Source of the DNA: Mucilaginibacter inviolabilis
Lineage (GTDB): Bacteria; Bacteroidota; Bacteroidia; Sphingobacteriales; Sphingobacteriaceae
DNA: 64,000 bases
Direction of reading: 5' to 3'
Assembly: GCF_011089895.1 (NCBI RefSeq)
Contig: NZ_JAANAT010000003.1
Location: 186,001 to 250,000 of the forward strand
The position numbers and the translations under genes are program-made. Below the pieces are notes generated by a model, which saw nothing but the letters and a program-made list of their open reading frames with translations, did no database searches and was not told the origin of the DNA. Shown here one piece after another: positions 16,392-23,366 of the stretch. Positions within the stretch are counted from its first letter, which is position 1. Every line of letters begins with the position of its first letter.

Positions 16392-17435
16392 ATGTCAATT
16401 TTTAACTATAAGCAACGTAATAACATTATCCTGGTAAGTATCATTGTACTGGGTTGTTTTTTGTTGTACGCACTAAGTGGTTTATTCAGTTCCATATTAG
16501 GGGCTATTGTATTGTTCACCATCTTCAGGCCACTGTATCTGTACCTGGTCGAAAAAAAAGGATGGAGCCGGGTAGCAGTGGCTTTGCTTATCATATTTTC
16601 TTCGCTGGTGGTTATTGTAATCCCCTTCCTGTTATTAAGTATCATGGTGGTGGGTAAAATATCCAGCATCAACATTAAATCGCTACCTATTGAGCAGTGG
16701 ACGTCTAAAATCGACGCGTTTGCGGCAGCCAATCTTAACCAGCCCCGTTTTGCCGAAAATACACTTCAAAAATTAGGCTCATTTGGTACCGAACTTTTTC
16801 CATCCATATTAAGCAGCGCGGCCAATATCATTATCACCTTATTGGTGCTGTACTTTTTGTTATACTTTATGCTCACGCAAATACGTGAATTTGAGGCCGG
16901 TTTATTAAAATATGCCCCATTTCGTGAACAGCATGCATTAAAATTTGCATCGGCCCTACGCGATTCTACCTATTCTAACGTTTTAGGACAGGGAATAATA
17001 GCCGTTATACAAGGCACGCTGCTGGCTATTGGCTTTTACCTGTTTGGAATACCCGATGCGGTGTTTTGGGGTGTAATAGGCGCTTTCATATCCTTTTTGC
17101 CGGTGGTAGGGGCGCCAACGCTTTCTATACCCGCCAGTATTTTGCTGTTTGCGCAGGGACATACATTAAAAGGAGTTTTGTTGCTGATTTATGGCCTGCT
17201 GGTTATTGGCAATATTGATAATGTTTTACGCATGATCATCAATAAGCGCATAGCCAATACACACCCAATTATATCTGTTGTAGGTGTATTTATCGGCTTG
17301 CCGCTTTTTGGGATATTAGGCCTTGTTTTCGGACCGGTATTATTGTCCTATTTTTTATTATTGCTGGAGATATACGAAACGAACAGAATGGCAGCCGACA
17401 GATTGGAACGGATACAGTCATCACCCGAAAACTGA
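16392..17435 (+). CDS. AI-2E family transporter (PerM/YdiK-like membrane protein)
   Basis: 347 residues with about eight hydrophobic segments (for example IILVSIIVLGCFLLYALSGL at 12-31, VAVALLIIFSSLVVIVIPFL near 57-76 and IIITLLVLYFLLYFML near 145). The conserved central region YSNVLGQGIIAVIQGTLLAIGFYLFGIP and WGVIGAFISFLPVVG near residues 190-240 is the signature of the AI-2E transporter/UPF0118 family. Members have been linked to autoinducer-2 export or Na+/H+ exchange, but the actual substrate is unknown here. The ATG directly follows a word array. It has no obvious operon partner; the YtxH gene begins 278 bases on. Confidence 0.88.
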   Translation: MSIFNYKQRNNIILVSIIVLGCFLLYALSGLFSSILGAIVLFTIFRPLYLYLVEKKGWSRVAVALLIIFSSLVVIVIPFLLLSIMVVGKISSINIKSLPIEQWTSKIDAFAAANLNQPRFAENTLQKLGSFGTELFPSILSSAANIIITLLVLYFLLYFMLTQIREFEAGLLKYAPFREQHALKFASALRDSTYSNVLGQGIIAVIQGTLLAIGFYLFGIPDAVFWGVIGAFISFLPVVGAPTLSIPASILLFAQGHTLKGVLLLIYGLLVIGNIDNVLRMIINKRIANTHPIISVVGVFIGLPLFGILGLVFGPVLLSYFLLLLEIYETNRMAADRLERIQSSPEN

Positions 17436-17713
17436 CAGTTTGAATTGAATAGTTTTGTGAACATCAAGCAAAACACTATTGGGAGTTAAAAAAATAAATT
17501 ATACAGAAATTGCAGAAAAATTGACCGATCTGTAATATTTGGCAGGATATTTAATCTATATATTGCGGTTCGGGTATAAGCGTATGGTGTGAGAGCCGGA
17601 GCGAGAGGTGCGAGATACCCAGATCAGGTAAAAGAAAATTGACAGTAGATTCAGACAACAGGCACTGAAAACTGGCTCTAAAAAAAGAATGTTCAACTTA
17701 AAATTATATTACA

Positions 17714-17980
17714 ATGAATGATAACACAAAAGTAGTTGTTGCATTGCTTGCAGGTTTGGCAGCAGGAGCAGCCCTGGGAATTTTGTTTGCGCCAGATAAA
17801 GGTAACGAAACACGCGACAAGCTAACTGAATCATTAAAAAACCTGGGCGAATCAATAAAAGATACAGCAGCAGCCGAAATTGATAACCTGGTTGGGTTAA
17901 AAGATAAGGTGGTTGAAAATATAAAATCAAAGATCAGAGGGGCCGAAGAAGAGTATCAGGACGATCTGGAACACGCTTAA
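17714..17980 (+). CDS. YtxH domain-containing protein
   Basis: 88 residues: an N-terminal glycine/alanine-rich transmembrane segment [21 protein letters not shown] (about 8-28), typical of YtxH proteins, then a charged amphipathic helix with the repeating pattern [20 protein letters not shown]. It is probably anchored in the inner membrane with the coiled helix in the cytoplasm, and is often linked to envelope stress. It heads a group of three codirectional small genes (17714, 18100, 18454). The gap to the second gene is filled by word-array unit 2. The 278 bases before it hold nothing I can name. Confidence 0.85.
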   Translation: MNDNTKVVVALLAGLAAGAALGILFAPDKGNETRDKLTESLKNLGESIKDTAAAEIDNLVGLKDKVVENIKSKIRGAEEEYQDDLEHA

Positions 17981-17989
17981 TTTATTTTT

Positions 17990-18083
17990 TAGTATCAAGT
18001 AGTTAGTATCAAGTATCAAGACTTTTTTTGTAAACGCCTTAAAGTGCAGCTGTCGTGATACTTGATACTAACTACTTGATTCC
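17990..18083. repeat. Word-array inverted repeat (AGTATCAAGTA family), unit 2
   Basis: 17994-18018 pairs perfectly with 18056-18080 (25 bp) around a 37-base loop. Stem and loop are close to unit 1 at 4088-4210; the loops share GACTTTTT and GCAGCTGTCG. It starts 10 bases after the YtxH stop and ends 16 bases before the next start. Confidence 0.85.
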
Positions 18084-18099
18084 CTATAAAACTACATCT

Positions 18100-18450
18100 A
18101 TGGAAGCCAAAAAAGAAACACCACCACCACTACCTCCCATTGTTGACCAGCTGAAGGAATATGCCGAAACGCGTTTTAAGCTTTTGAAATATGAGGCTAT
18201 TGAAGGTGGAACTTCAATTTTAGCCAGCATGATCACGGATGTTATTACCGCGGTAAGCATGGTGCTGGCTTTTATGTTTGCCAGTCTTACTTTAGCCTTT
18301 TATCTGGCTTACTTGTTAAATTCAGATTGGGAAGGCTTTGGCTGTGTAGCTCTTATTTATTTAATAATAGCCGTTGTTGTAAAGCTCAATAAAGAGCGTA
18401 TTGAAAAGCCGTTGATTAACCTTTTCATACAAAAACTGTTTAAAAAATAA
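18100..18450 (+). CDS. Phage holin-like family membrane protein
   Basis: 116 residues from the ATG at 18100. An upstream ATG at 18055 would add 15 residues encoded by the word-array repeat, so I reject it. The Pro-rich N-terminus (ETPPPLPPIVDQLKEYAETR) is followed by two hydrophobic segments, about 45-70 and 80-100, and a Lys-rich tail. This layout is that of the Holin-X/PF07332-type proteins found beside YtxH genes in Bacteroidota; despite the name, a lysis role is unlikely. Three bases separate it from the next gene, so they are co-transcribed. Confidence 0.75.
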   Translation: MEAKKETPPPLPPIVDQLKEYAETRFKLLKYEAIEGGTSILASMITDVITAVSMVLAFMFASLTLAFYLAYLLNSDWEGFGCVALIYLIIAVVVKLNKERIEKPLINLFIQKLFKK

Positions 18451-18453
18451 AGT

Positions 18454-18897
18454 ATGGACGTTTCAATAAAAAATATTACAGATCTGCAGGAAGAGATTGC
18501 GAGAATGCGCGTTATTGAATTACGGCAGGGCGAAGAACTGGCCAAACGTTTTAACAGCCCTTCGGCCATATTTGCCAGCTTGATGTCCTTACTTAATTCA
18601 GGTAACAGAGGCGATAGCGGGGATCATCCGGGTATTTTTAACCAGGACTTTTTTGGTCTGCTATCCAGAATAGTATTGCCGGTAACCTTAAATAAAACGC
18701 TGTTCAAACGCTCTAACTTCTTAGTCAAAACATTGGTTGGACTGGTATCACAAAAAGCATCCAACTATATTAGTGGCGATGCGATACATGGTTTATGGGA
18801 TAAGGTAAAGTCGGTAGTTCATTCGGTTATTACAAGTAAACCGGAAACTTCGCCTAAAAAAAGTATGCCCAATGTACCGCCGCCGGTGGTGATGTAA
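18454..18897 (+). CDS. Conserved hypothetical protein of the YtxH/holin-like cluster
   Basis: 147 residues, no recognised domain. An N-terminal predicted coiled segment (ITDLQEEIARMRVIELRQGE) is followed by FNSPSAIFASLMSLL, then RIVLPVTLNKTLFKRSNFLVKTLVGLVSQ, which may be membrane-associated, and a Pro-rich end (NVPPPVVM). It starts 3 bases after the holin-like gene. Its job is probably tied to the two upstream envelope proteins, but that rests only on gene order. Confidence 0.65.
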   Translation: MDVSIKNITDLQEEIARMRVIELRQGEELAKRFNSPSAIFASLMSLLNSGNRGDSGDHPGIFNQDFFGLLSRIVLPVTLNKTLFKRSNFLVKTLVGLVSQKASNYISGDAIHGLWDKVKSVVHSVITSKPETSPKKSMPNVPPPVVM

Positions 18898-18931
18898 CCT
18901 GCTGCCCGATCCTGTTAAAATATTCCAAATT

Positions 18932-18960
18932 TTCACAGTTTGTAGAAAAGCCTATTTTTG
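18932..18960 (+). promoter_or_regulatory. Promoter of trmB
   Basis: TATTTTTG at 18953-18960 fits TAnnTTTG fully; a weak TTTT lies 19 bases upstream. The predicted start of transcription is about 12 bases before the GTG start codon. Confidence 0.55.
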
Positions 18961-18976
18961 CACTTTATTTAAAAAA

Positions 18977-19627
18977 GTGGGAAAAGATAAATTAAAGCGC
19001 TTTGCTGAAATTGACACCTTTAGCAATGTATTACAATTGGATGCCGGCAAACCTTTTAAAGGCGAATGGAGTAAGGGTTTTTTTAAAAACAATAACCCGG
19101 TAGTGCTGGAGCTGGCCTGCGGTAAAGGTGAATACACAGTGAACCTGGCCACGCTGTTTCCCGATAAAAATTTTATTGGTATTGATTATAAAGGCAACCG
19201 CATTTGGCGCGGTGCCAAAACCGCGCTGGAAGAAAATGTACCCAATGTGGCCTTTTTGCGTATACAGATAGAAAACCTGCTGGATTATTTTGCCCCTGGC
19301 GAGATAGACGAGATCTGGATAACTTTTCCCGACCCGCAGCCCCAGCTGAGCCGCGAAAAAAAGCGCCTTACCTCTCCCCGTTTTTTGGATAAGTATATCG
19401 AAATATTAAAACCGGGCGGTTGTGTAAACTTAAAAACTGATAACGACGGCTTACATGCCTACACAGCCGAAAAGATAGAAGAGCTAAAACTCAAACTCCA
19501 CATCAGAACCGAAGATCTGTATCATTCGCCTTATGCCGATGAGGTGCTATCCATTAAAACTTATTACGAAAAAAAATATTTAAAGGATAATAAGAACATT
19601 AACTACCTTAAGTTCTCATTTGCATAG
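18977..19627 (+). CDS. trmB: tRNA (guanine-N7)-methyltransferase
   Basis: Methylates G46 of tRNAs using S-adenosylmethionine. The 216-residue protein has SAM motif I LELACGKGEYTVNLA near residue 45, the motif FIGIDYKGNRIWRGAK near 65, and the family signature IDEIWITFPDPQPQ near residue 112, followed by KKRLTSPRFLDKY. The start codon is GTG (VGKDKLKRFAE), with no better ATG upstream. A Bacteroidota promoter lies just before it. The gene is monocistronic, with an R2 palindrome downstream at 19665. Confidence 0.95.
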   Translation: MGKDKLKRFAEIDTFSNVLQLDAGKPFKGEWSKGFFKNNNPVVLELACGKGEYTVNLATLFPDKNFIGIDYKGNRIWRGAKTALEENVPNVAFLRIQIENLLDYFAPGEIDEIWITFPDPQPQLSREKKRLTSPRFLDKYIEILKPGGCVNLKTDNDGLHAYTAEKIEELKLKLHIRTEDLYHSPYADEVLSIKTYYEKKYLKDNKNINYLKFSFA

Positions 19628-19664
19628 GTAGGAAAGTTAAGATTATTTGATAATATAAAAAATG

Positions 19665-19753
19665 TGTCATTGCGAGGAGGAACGACGAAGCAATCTCGTA
19701 GCTATTCTTCCCGAAGAGAACGCGAGGAGATTGCTTCGTGCCTCGCAATGACA
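19665..19753. repeat. R2 dispersed palindrome, copy 2
   Basis: TGTCATTGCGAGGAGGAACG pairs with the right end CGTGCCTCGCAATGACA; inner AAGCAATCTC pairs with GAGATTGCTT. An open frame through it joins the next gene in frame but is not a real N-terminus. Confidence 0.75.
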
Positions 19754-19813
19754 TGCGGTTGTAAATCAGATCTTAGCTTTAAGCCTTATGCTTTGAGTTT
19801 TAAGCTTTTTATC

Positions 19814-20146
19814 ATGGACGATATTAATTTCTTCGATAAAGTATACCAGGTAGTCCGGCTTATTCCGGTGGGAAGGGTAACCTCTTTTGGTGCTATTGCA
19901 AGCTACCTGGGCACCAAAGGCTCATCGCGTATGGTGGGCTATGCGCTGCAAGCTACGGCTAAAGTAGTACCCAAAGTGCCCGCGCACCGGGTAGTGAACC
20001 GCCAGGGCTTGCTTACGGCTAAGTTTCATTTCGGCGGCAACCTCATGGCCGAACTGCTGGAAAGCGAAGGCGTAAAAGTAAAAGACGACCAAGTGCAGGA
20101 GTTTAAAACCGTATACTGGGATCCGAGCATCGAACTGGCCTTATAA
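19814..20146 (+). CDS. Alkyltransferase-like protein (ATL, MGMT family)
   Basis: 110 residues from the ATG at 19814; the 50 codons open upstream come from an R2 repeat and a word array and are rejected. The fold is that of the O6-alkylguanine-DNA alkyltransferase C-terminal domain: VYQVVRLIPVGRVTSFGAIA, then GSSRMVGYALQA. The active-site motif is PAHRVV instead of PCHRVV: the acceptor Cys is Ala, so it cannot take up alkyl groups. ATL proteins of this kind bind alkylated bases and hand them to nucleotide excision repair (family knowledge). Neighbours are unrelated. Confidence 0.9.
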   Translation: MDDINFFDKVYQVVRLIPVGRVTSFGAIASYLGTKGSSRMVGYALQATAKVVPKVPAHRVVNRQGLLTAKFHFGGNLMAELLESEGVKVKDDQVQEFKTVYWDPSIELAL

Positions 20147-20169
20147 TTTAAAATCAATATTAGTTTTTT

Positions 20170-20697
20170 ATGATACCCCTGAATGTTTTATTTTACATCG
20201 TATTTTTTTTACGATTGATCACCATTTTTATTTCGGCACGAAATGAAAAAAAATTAAAAAAGCTGGGCGCTGTGGAATATGGCAAATCCAATTCAACTGT
20301 ATTGGTATTATTCCATTTTGCCTATTACGCTGCCTGCCTGGTTGAAGGTTATACCAAAGGAGCTTTTTATACCGACAACCTCACTACCTATGGGCTCATT
20401 ATTTATATTGCAGCTATAGCAGTGCTTTATTATGTTATTTACGCCATCAGGCATGTATGGACAGTTAAGCTGATCATTGCACCAAAGCAATATCATGTCT
20501 TGAATACCAACGCGCTGTTCAGGTTTGTAAAGCATCCCAATTATTTCCTGAATATTATACCCGAGCTTATTGGTATAGCGCTTGTTTTTCATGCCTGGTT
20601 TACTTTGATCATAGGCTTCCCGATTTATCTTATCCCGCTGATCATCCGGATAAGACAGGAGGAAAAAGTGATGAAAGAGCACTTTGAGCAATACTAA
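20170..20697 (+). CDS. Isoprenylcysteine carboxyl methyltransferase-like membrane protein
   Basis: 175 residues with about five hydrophobic segments (LNVLFYIVFFLRLITIFISA near 4-23, then near 42-60, 72-95, 118-150). The C-terminal signature FVKHPNYFLNIIPELIGIAL, then RIRQEEKVMKEHF, is that of ICMT/PEMT-type membrane methyltransferases, where His, Asn and the Arg-x-x-x-E segment bind SAM. The natural substrate in bacteria is unknown. It starts 23 bases after the ATL gene, so the two may share a transcript. Confidence 0.82.
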   Translation: MIPLNVLFYIVFFLRLITIFISARNEKKLKKLGAVEYGKSNSTVLVLFHFAYYAACLVEGYTKGAFYTDNLTTYGLIIYIAAIAVLYYVIYAIRHVWTVKLIIAPKQYHVLNTNALFRFVKHPNYFLNIIPELIGIALVFHAWFTLIIGFPIYLIPLIIRIRQEEKVMKEHFEQY

Positions 20698-20715
20698 AGA
20701 GTAAAAGCTAAGCTG

Positions 20716-21075
20716 CTACAGCAGCTGTAGCAGTTCCATCCGGTTGCCAAAAGGATCGATGAAAGCAAAGCGTTCCCGGCCGGTAATCAAGGGCTCTTCC
20801 ATGATTTCCAATCCCTGTTTTTCCAGGTATATGCGCGCGGCCTGCACATCGCCCACTTCAAAAGCCGTATGCCTGATAGAACGGGGATGACTTTCCTCTA
20901 CCCCTATATGCAGCTCGATATCCGCTATCCTGAACCAATACCCTGCCGACGAAAATACTCCCGGGCGTTCCGTTAGCTCGAGCCCGATAATATTGGTATA
21001 AAACAACCGGGCCTCTTCCAGTCTGTCTGGTGGAACGCAAATGTGTATATGGTCGGTTCGCTTAAAGTTGATCAT
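20716..21075 (-). CDS. VOC family protein (glyoxalase/bleomycin-resistance fold)
   Basis: 119 residues with two beta-alpha-beta-beta-beta units. The candidate metal ligands of a vicinal-oxygen-chelate enzyme are His in TDHIHICVP near residue 10, His/Glu in IELHIGVEE near residue 56, His in RHTAFEVGD near 69, and Glu in NRMELLQL near the end. Small stand-alone members may be lyases, dioxygenases or binding proteins, and the substrate cannot be told. It is convergent with the ICMT-like gene and divergent from the AhpD-like gene. Element copy B lies in its upstream region. Confidence 0.82.
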   Translation of the reverse strand: MINFKRTDHIHICVPPDRLEEARLFYTNIIGLELTERPGVFSSAGYWFRIADIELHIGVEESHPRSIRHTAFEVGDVQAARIYLEKQGLEIMEEPLITGRERFAFIDPFGNRMELLQLL

Positions 21076-21490
21076 GAACAGAGGATAAATTCAGCAGTAA
21101 AATTAGGATAAAGCAAACAATAAAAAATGCCGATAACTCCATTATTATAAAGTAAAAAGTATTTGTATTTGCTAATTAGTTTAGTAAATTTGTGTAGATA
21201 ACAGCCCGGTCTTTTTTTATAAAGCCGGGCTGTTTAGTTGAAAGAAAAAGATAACAAAAAACGACTGTTTGGTGTGCAAGCGCCTTACAGCCAATTATTT
21301 GTTACTTTTTAAACCTTTCAAAACACATCAAGAATTTGTTAAAAAGTGTTAAAATAGATGTTTTTGAATAGTTTTTGGATGGTTTTTGACCCGGTTTTGC
21401 CTCCTTTTTGGCTCAAAAAGTGTTAAAATTATACCTTTAAAAAGTTTTTTAGACATCATCTAATTCAATAACTCAATAATTAAAACTCCC
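21076..21490. other. 415-base divergent gap holding copy B of the three-copy element
   Basis: The gap between the VOC and AhpD-like genes is mostly the element at 21162-21454, including the best promoter match of the three copies. The last 36 bases are a short CTAATTCAATAA word stretch before the GTG start. Confidence 0.6.
21162..21454 (+). repeat. Three-copy non-coding element, copy B, with promoter
   Basis: Starts with a consensus promoter, TTTG (21162-21165), 19 bases, TAAATTTG (21185-21192). The stem AGCCCGG / CCGGGCT (21203-21231) begins about 10 bases later and is followed by CTGTTTAGTT. Then come the double box (core 21335-21355), a third TGTTAAAA at 21421-21428 (65 bases on) and TTTAAAAAGTTT at 21436-21447. 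The promoter position means the stem would lie at the very 5' end of a transcript. No forward gene ends before it, so the stem is not simply the terminator of an upstream gene. Confidence 0.75.
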
Positions 21491-21838
21491 GTGGGAAAAC
21501 TCGTAGAAGAATTTGACGCCTATCGTACCAAGATGAACGACAGGGTCATGAAAACCGCCAACACCAATATTAAACGCTTTTTCGCGCTGGATACCACCAG
21601 CTATGCCGATGGTGCATTAGATGTTAAAACCAAAGAAATGCTGGGTCTGGTAGCCAGTATGGTTCTCCGTTGCGACGATTGTATCAAATATCACCTGGGC
21701 AAGTGCCATGCAGCCGGCGTAAACAGCGATGAACTGAACGAGGTATTTATGATAGCCAATCTGGTAGGCGGCTCCATCGTGATTCCCCATTACCGCAGGG
21801 CTGTGGAGTATTGGGATGAGCTGATGAATGAGGCTTAA
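21491..21838 (+). CDS. Carboxymuconolactone decarboxylase / AhpD-like protein
   Basis: 115 residues of the CMD/AhpD-like fold. The active-site motif CDDCIKYHLGKC (near residue 58) contains the CxxC-x-x-x-H pattern of AhpD-like peroxidase partners rather than that of true carboxymuconolactone decarboxylases, so a redox role is likely (inference). The start codon is GTG (VGKLVEEFDAYRTKMN); no ATG lies upstream in frame. The long upstream region is element copy B, whose promoter at 21162-21192 would give a leader of about 290 bases. Confidence 0.87.
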   Translation: MGKLVEEFDAYRTKMNDRVMKTANTNIKRFFALDTTSYADGALDVKTKEMLGLVASMVLRCDDCIKYHLGKCHAAGVNSDELNEVFMIANLVGGSIVIPHYRRAVEYWDELMNEA

Positions 21839-21955
21839 CAGGCTTTAAGTTCTAAGGTATTATCAACAATTTACGCGGATGGAGTAACAGATTGATTTAG
21901 ATGTAATAAAATAGCCATACATACGTATATTTAATATCCTAAATCAACCTGAGCC

Positions 21956-22588
21956 ATGTATAAGTCTAAATTATCCCGGAATGTGTTCCCTGTTGATGTG
22001 CTGCCAATCGTCAATATCTTGCTCATATTAGTAATGTTAAGATTTTTTATGAGCGGAAGGCCTGTGGTTAGGTGCCCTATAGATATTAACCCACCATTAA
22101 CATCTTCAAATCTAATAGCAGATAGTTTTGTTAATGATGGAGCCACTATATTGATAGCACAAGGGAAAGTGATGCTGGAGCTTCCAGACAGCAGCCTGAG
22201 GGAGCAAACATTAAAACAAATAGGAATCCGGTACGGCATTTCTTTTTCATCTGCCGAAATGTCAAAATTTGGAACGACTGATGTAATTGGTAGCCCTGTT
22301 CATGAGCTTAAAAATTATATCAAAAGCTATTATGATCCTCAGAGTTACTATACACAGAAAGGCATAAGTATTGATACCGTAAGTAACGAGTTGTTTAACT
22401 GGCTATATGCGGCAAGAAAGGCTTATGCGACACAGCATGGTAGTCCTATGAGAATCAATATAAAAGCTGATAAAAACACAAGCTACACATTGATAAAACA
22501 GGTAATAAATGTTCTGCAAAGTCAAAAAATAAACAAGTTTTCACTGATTACACTGGTTGCAAGGTCTAAATACACTGATTATGAATGA
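21956..22588 (+). CDS. ExbD/TolR-like protein lacking the membrane aspartate
   Basis: 210 residues. One N-terminal transmembrane segment (about 15-33) and a large periplasmic domain with an ExbD-like end (PMRINIKADKNTSYTLIKQV and VLQSQKINKFSLITLV near 160-200). The membrane motif VDVLPIVNILLIL aligns with E. coli ExbD INVTPFIDVMLVL, but the proton-pathway Asp is Asn at residue 20. No ExbB or TonB gene is beside it. So it may not couple to proton flow. It overlaps the tag gene by 8 bases, so they are probably co-expressed. Confidence 0.72.
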   Translation: MYKSKLSRNVFPVDVLPIVNILLILVMLRFFMSGRPVVRCPIDINPPLTSSNLIADSFVNDGATILIAQGKVMLELPDSSLREQTLKQIGIRYGISFSSAEMSKFGTTDVIGSPVHELKNYIKSYYDPQSYYTQKGISIDTVSNELFNWLYAARKAYATQHGSPMRINIKADKNTSYTLIKQVINVLQSQKINKFSLITLVARSKYTDYE

Positions 22589-23141
22589 TATCGACTTAAA
22601 ACGCTGCACCTGGGCCGGCACCGATCCTTTGTACATGAAATATCATGACGAAGAATGGGGAAAAGAAGTTCATAATGATAAGATACTGTTTGAGTTTTTG
22701 ATACTGGAATCGGCACAGGCAGGTTTAAGCTGGATCACTATTTTACGCCGCCGCGAAAACTATTGCAAAGCTTTTGCCGGGTTCGACGTAAAAAAAGTAG
22801 CCGCCTTTACCGATGCCGATGTGGAGCGCCTGATGCAGGATGCCGGTATTATCCGTAACCGCTTAAAAATTCTGACTGCCATCACCAATGCACAGTTGTT
22901 TATCAAAGTGCAGCAGGAGTTTGGCTCGTTTGATAAATACCTCTATAGTTTTATGCCCGATGGCAAACCGATCATCAATCACCCGGAACGGGGTGTACCT
23001 GCCAGTACACCCATATCTGATGCCATTAGTAAGGATATGAAAAAACGCGGCTTTAAATTTTTTGGTACTACCATATGCTATGCGTATATGCAGGCAACGG
23101 GTATGGTGAACGATCACCTGGCCAGCTGCGATTTTAGATAG
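22581..23141 (+). CDS. tag: DNA-3-methyladenine glycosylase I
   Basis: Removes 3-methyladenine from alkylated DNA as the first step of base excision repair. 186 residues from the ATG at 22581, which overlaps the end of the ExbD-like gene; the frame is open 8 codons further, but MNDIDLKRCTWAG matches the family start. All four zinc ligands of Tag are in place: Cys in KRCTWAG, His in MKYHDEEWG, and His and Cys in VNDHLASC near the end. EEWG and QAGLSWITILRRRE are also diagnostic. Together with polA next to it, this gives a small repair neighbourhood. Confidence 0.95.
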   Translation: MNDIDLKRCTWAGTDPLYMKYHDEEWGKEVHNDKILFEFLILESAQAGLSWITILRRRENYCKAFAGFDVKKVAAFTDADVERLMQDAGIIRNRLKILTAITNAQLFIKVQQEFGSFDKYLYSFMPDGKPIINHPERGVPASTPISDAISKDMKKRGFKFFGTTICYAYMQATGMVNDHLASCDFR

Positions 23142-23142
23142 C

Positions 23143-23360
23143 ACTAATTACACGAATGGCATCGAATTACAATAAGCACAAATTTTACTAATACCATCGA
23201 ATTGCACGAATTAATTATAGAGTCTATAAATAGCTTCTTTGTGGCTATAAATACTATTTTTGCATAGAGCCATTATATTGTAAAGCCACTAAGCATTCGT
23301 GTAATCTGAAAAGAAATTCGTGTAATTAGTGGCAATATAAATTGGTGCAATTAGTGTAAA
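23143..23360. repeat. Word-array inverted repeat (CACTAATTACACGAAT family)
   Basis: Fills the tag-polA gap. CACTAATTACACGAAT on the left is the exact complement of ATTCGTGTAATTAGTG on the right; further related words (CATCGAATTACA, TTGCACGAATTA, GGTGCAATTAGTGT) surround them. A TATTTTTG box inside, near 23257-23264, may be the polA promoter, which would place half of the array in the polA leader. Confidence 0.75.
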
Positions 23361-23366
23361 ATATCA

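Noticed and set aside
17436-17713. tRNA or other structured RNA gene suspected around GGTTCGGGTATAAGC
   Set aside because: No cloverleaf can be drawn and no acceptor stem or T-loop is in the right position.
18100-18450. Prophage holin indicating a phage remnant
   Set aside because: No other phage gene is near; the holin-like family is a normal chromosomal partner of YtxH proteins in Bacteroidota.
19664-19813. 50-codon N-terminal extension of the ATL protein
   Set aside because: It consists of the R2 repeat (SLRGGTTKQS) and a word array; the family N-terminus begins at the ATG at 19814.
23143-23360. CRISPR-like array suspected from repeated words before polA
   Set aside because: The words are not regularly spaced, are inverted relative to each other, and there are no unique spacers or cas genes.
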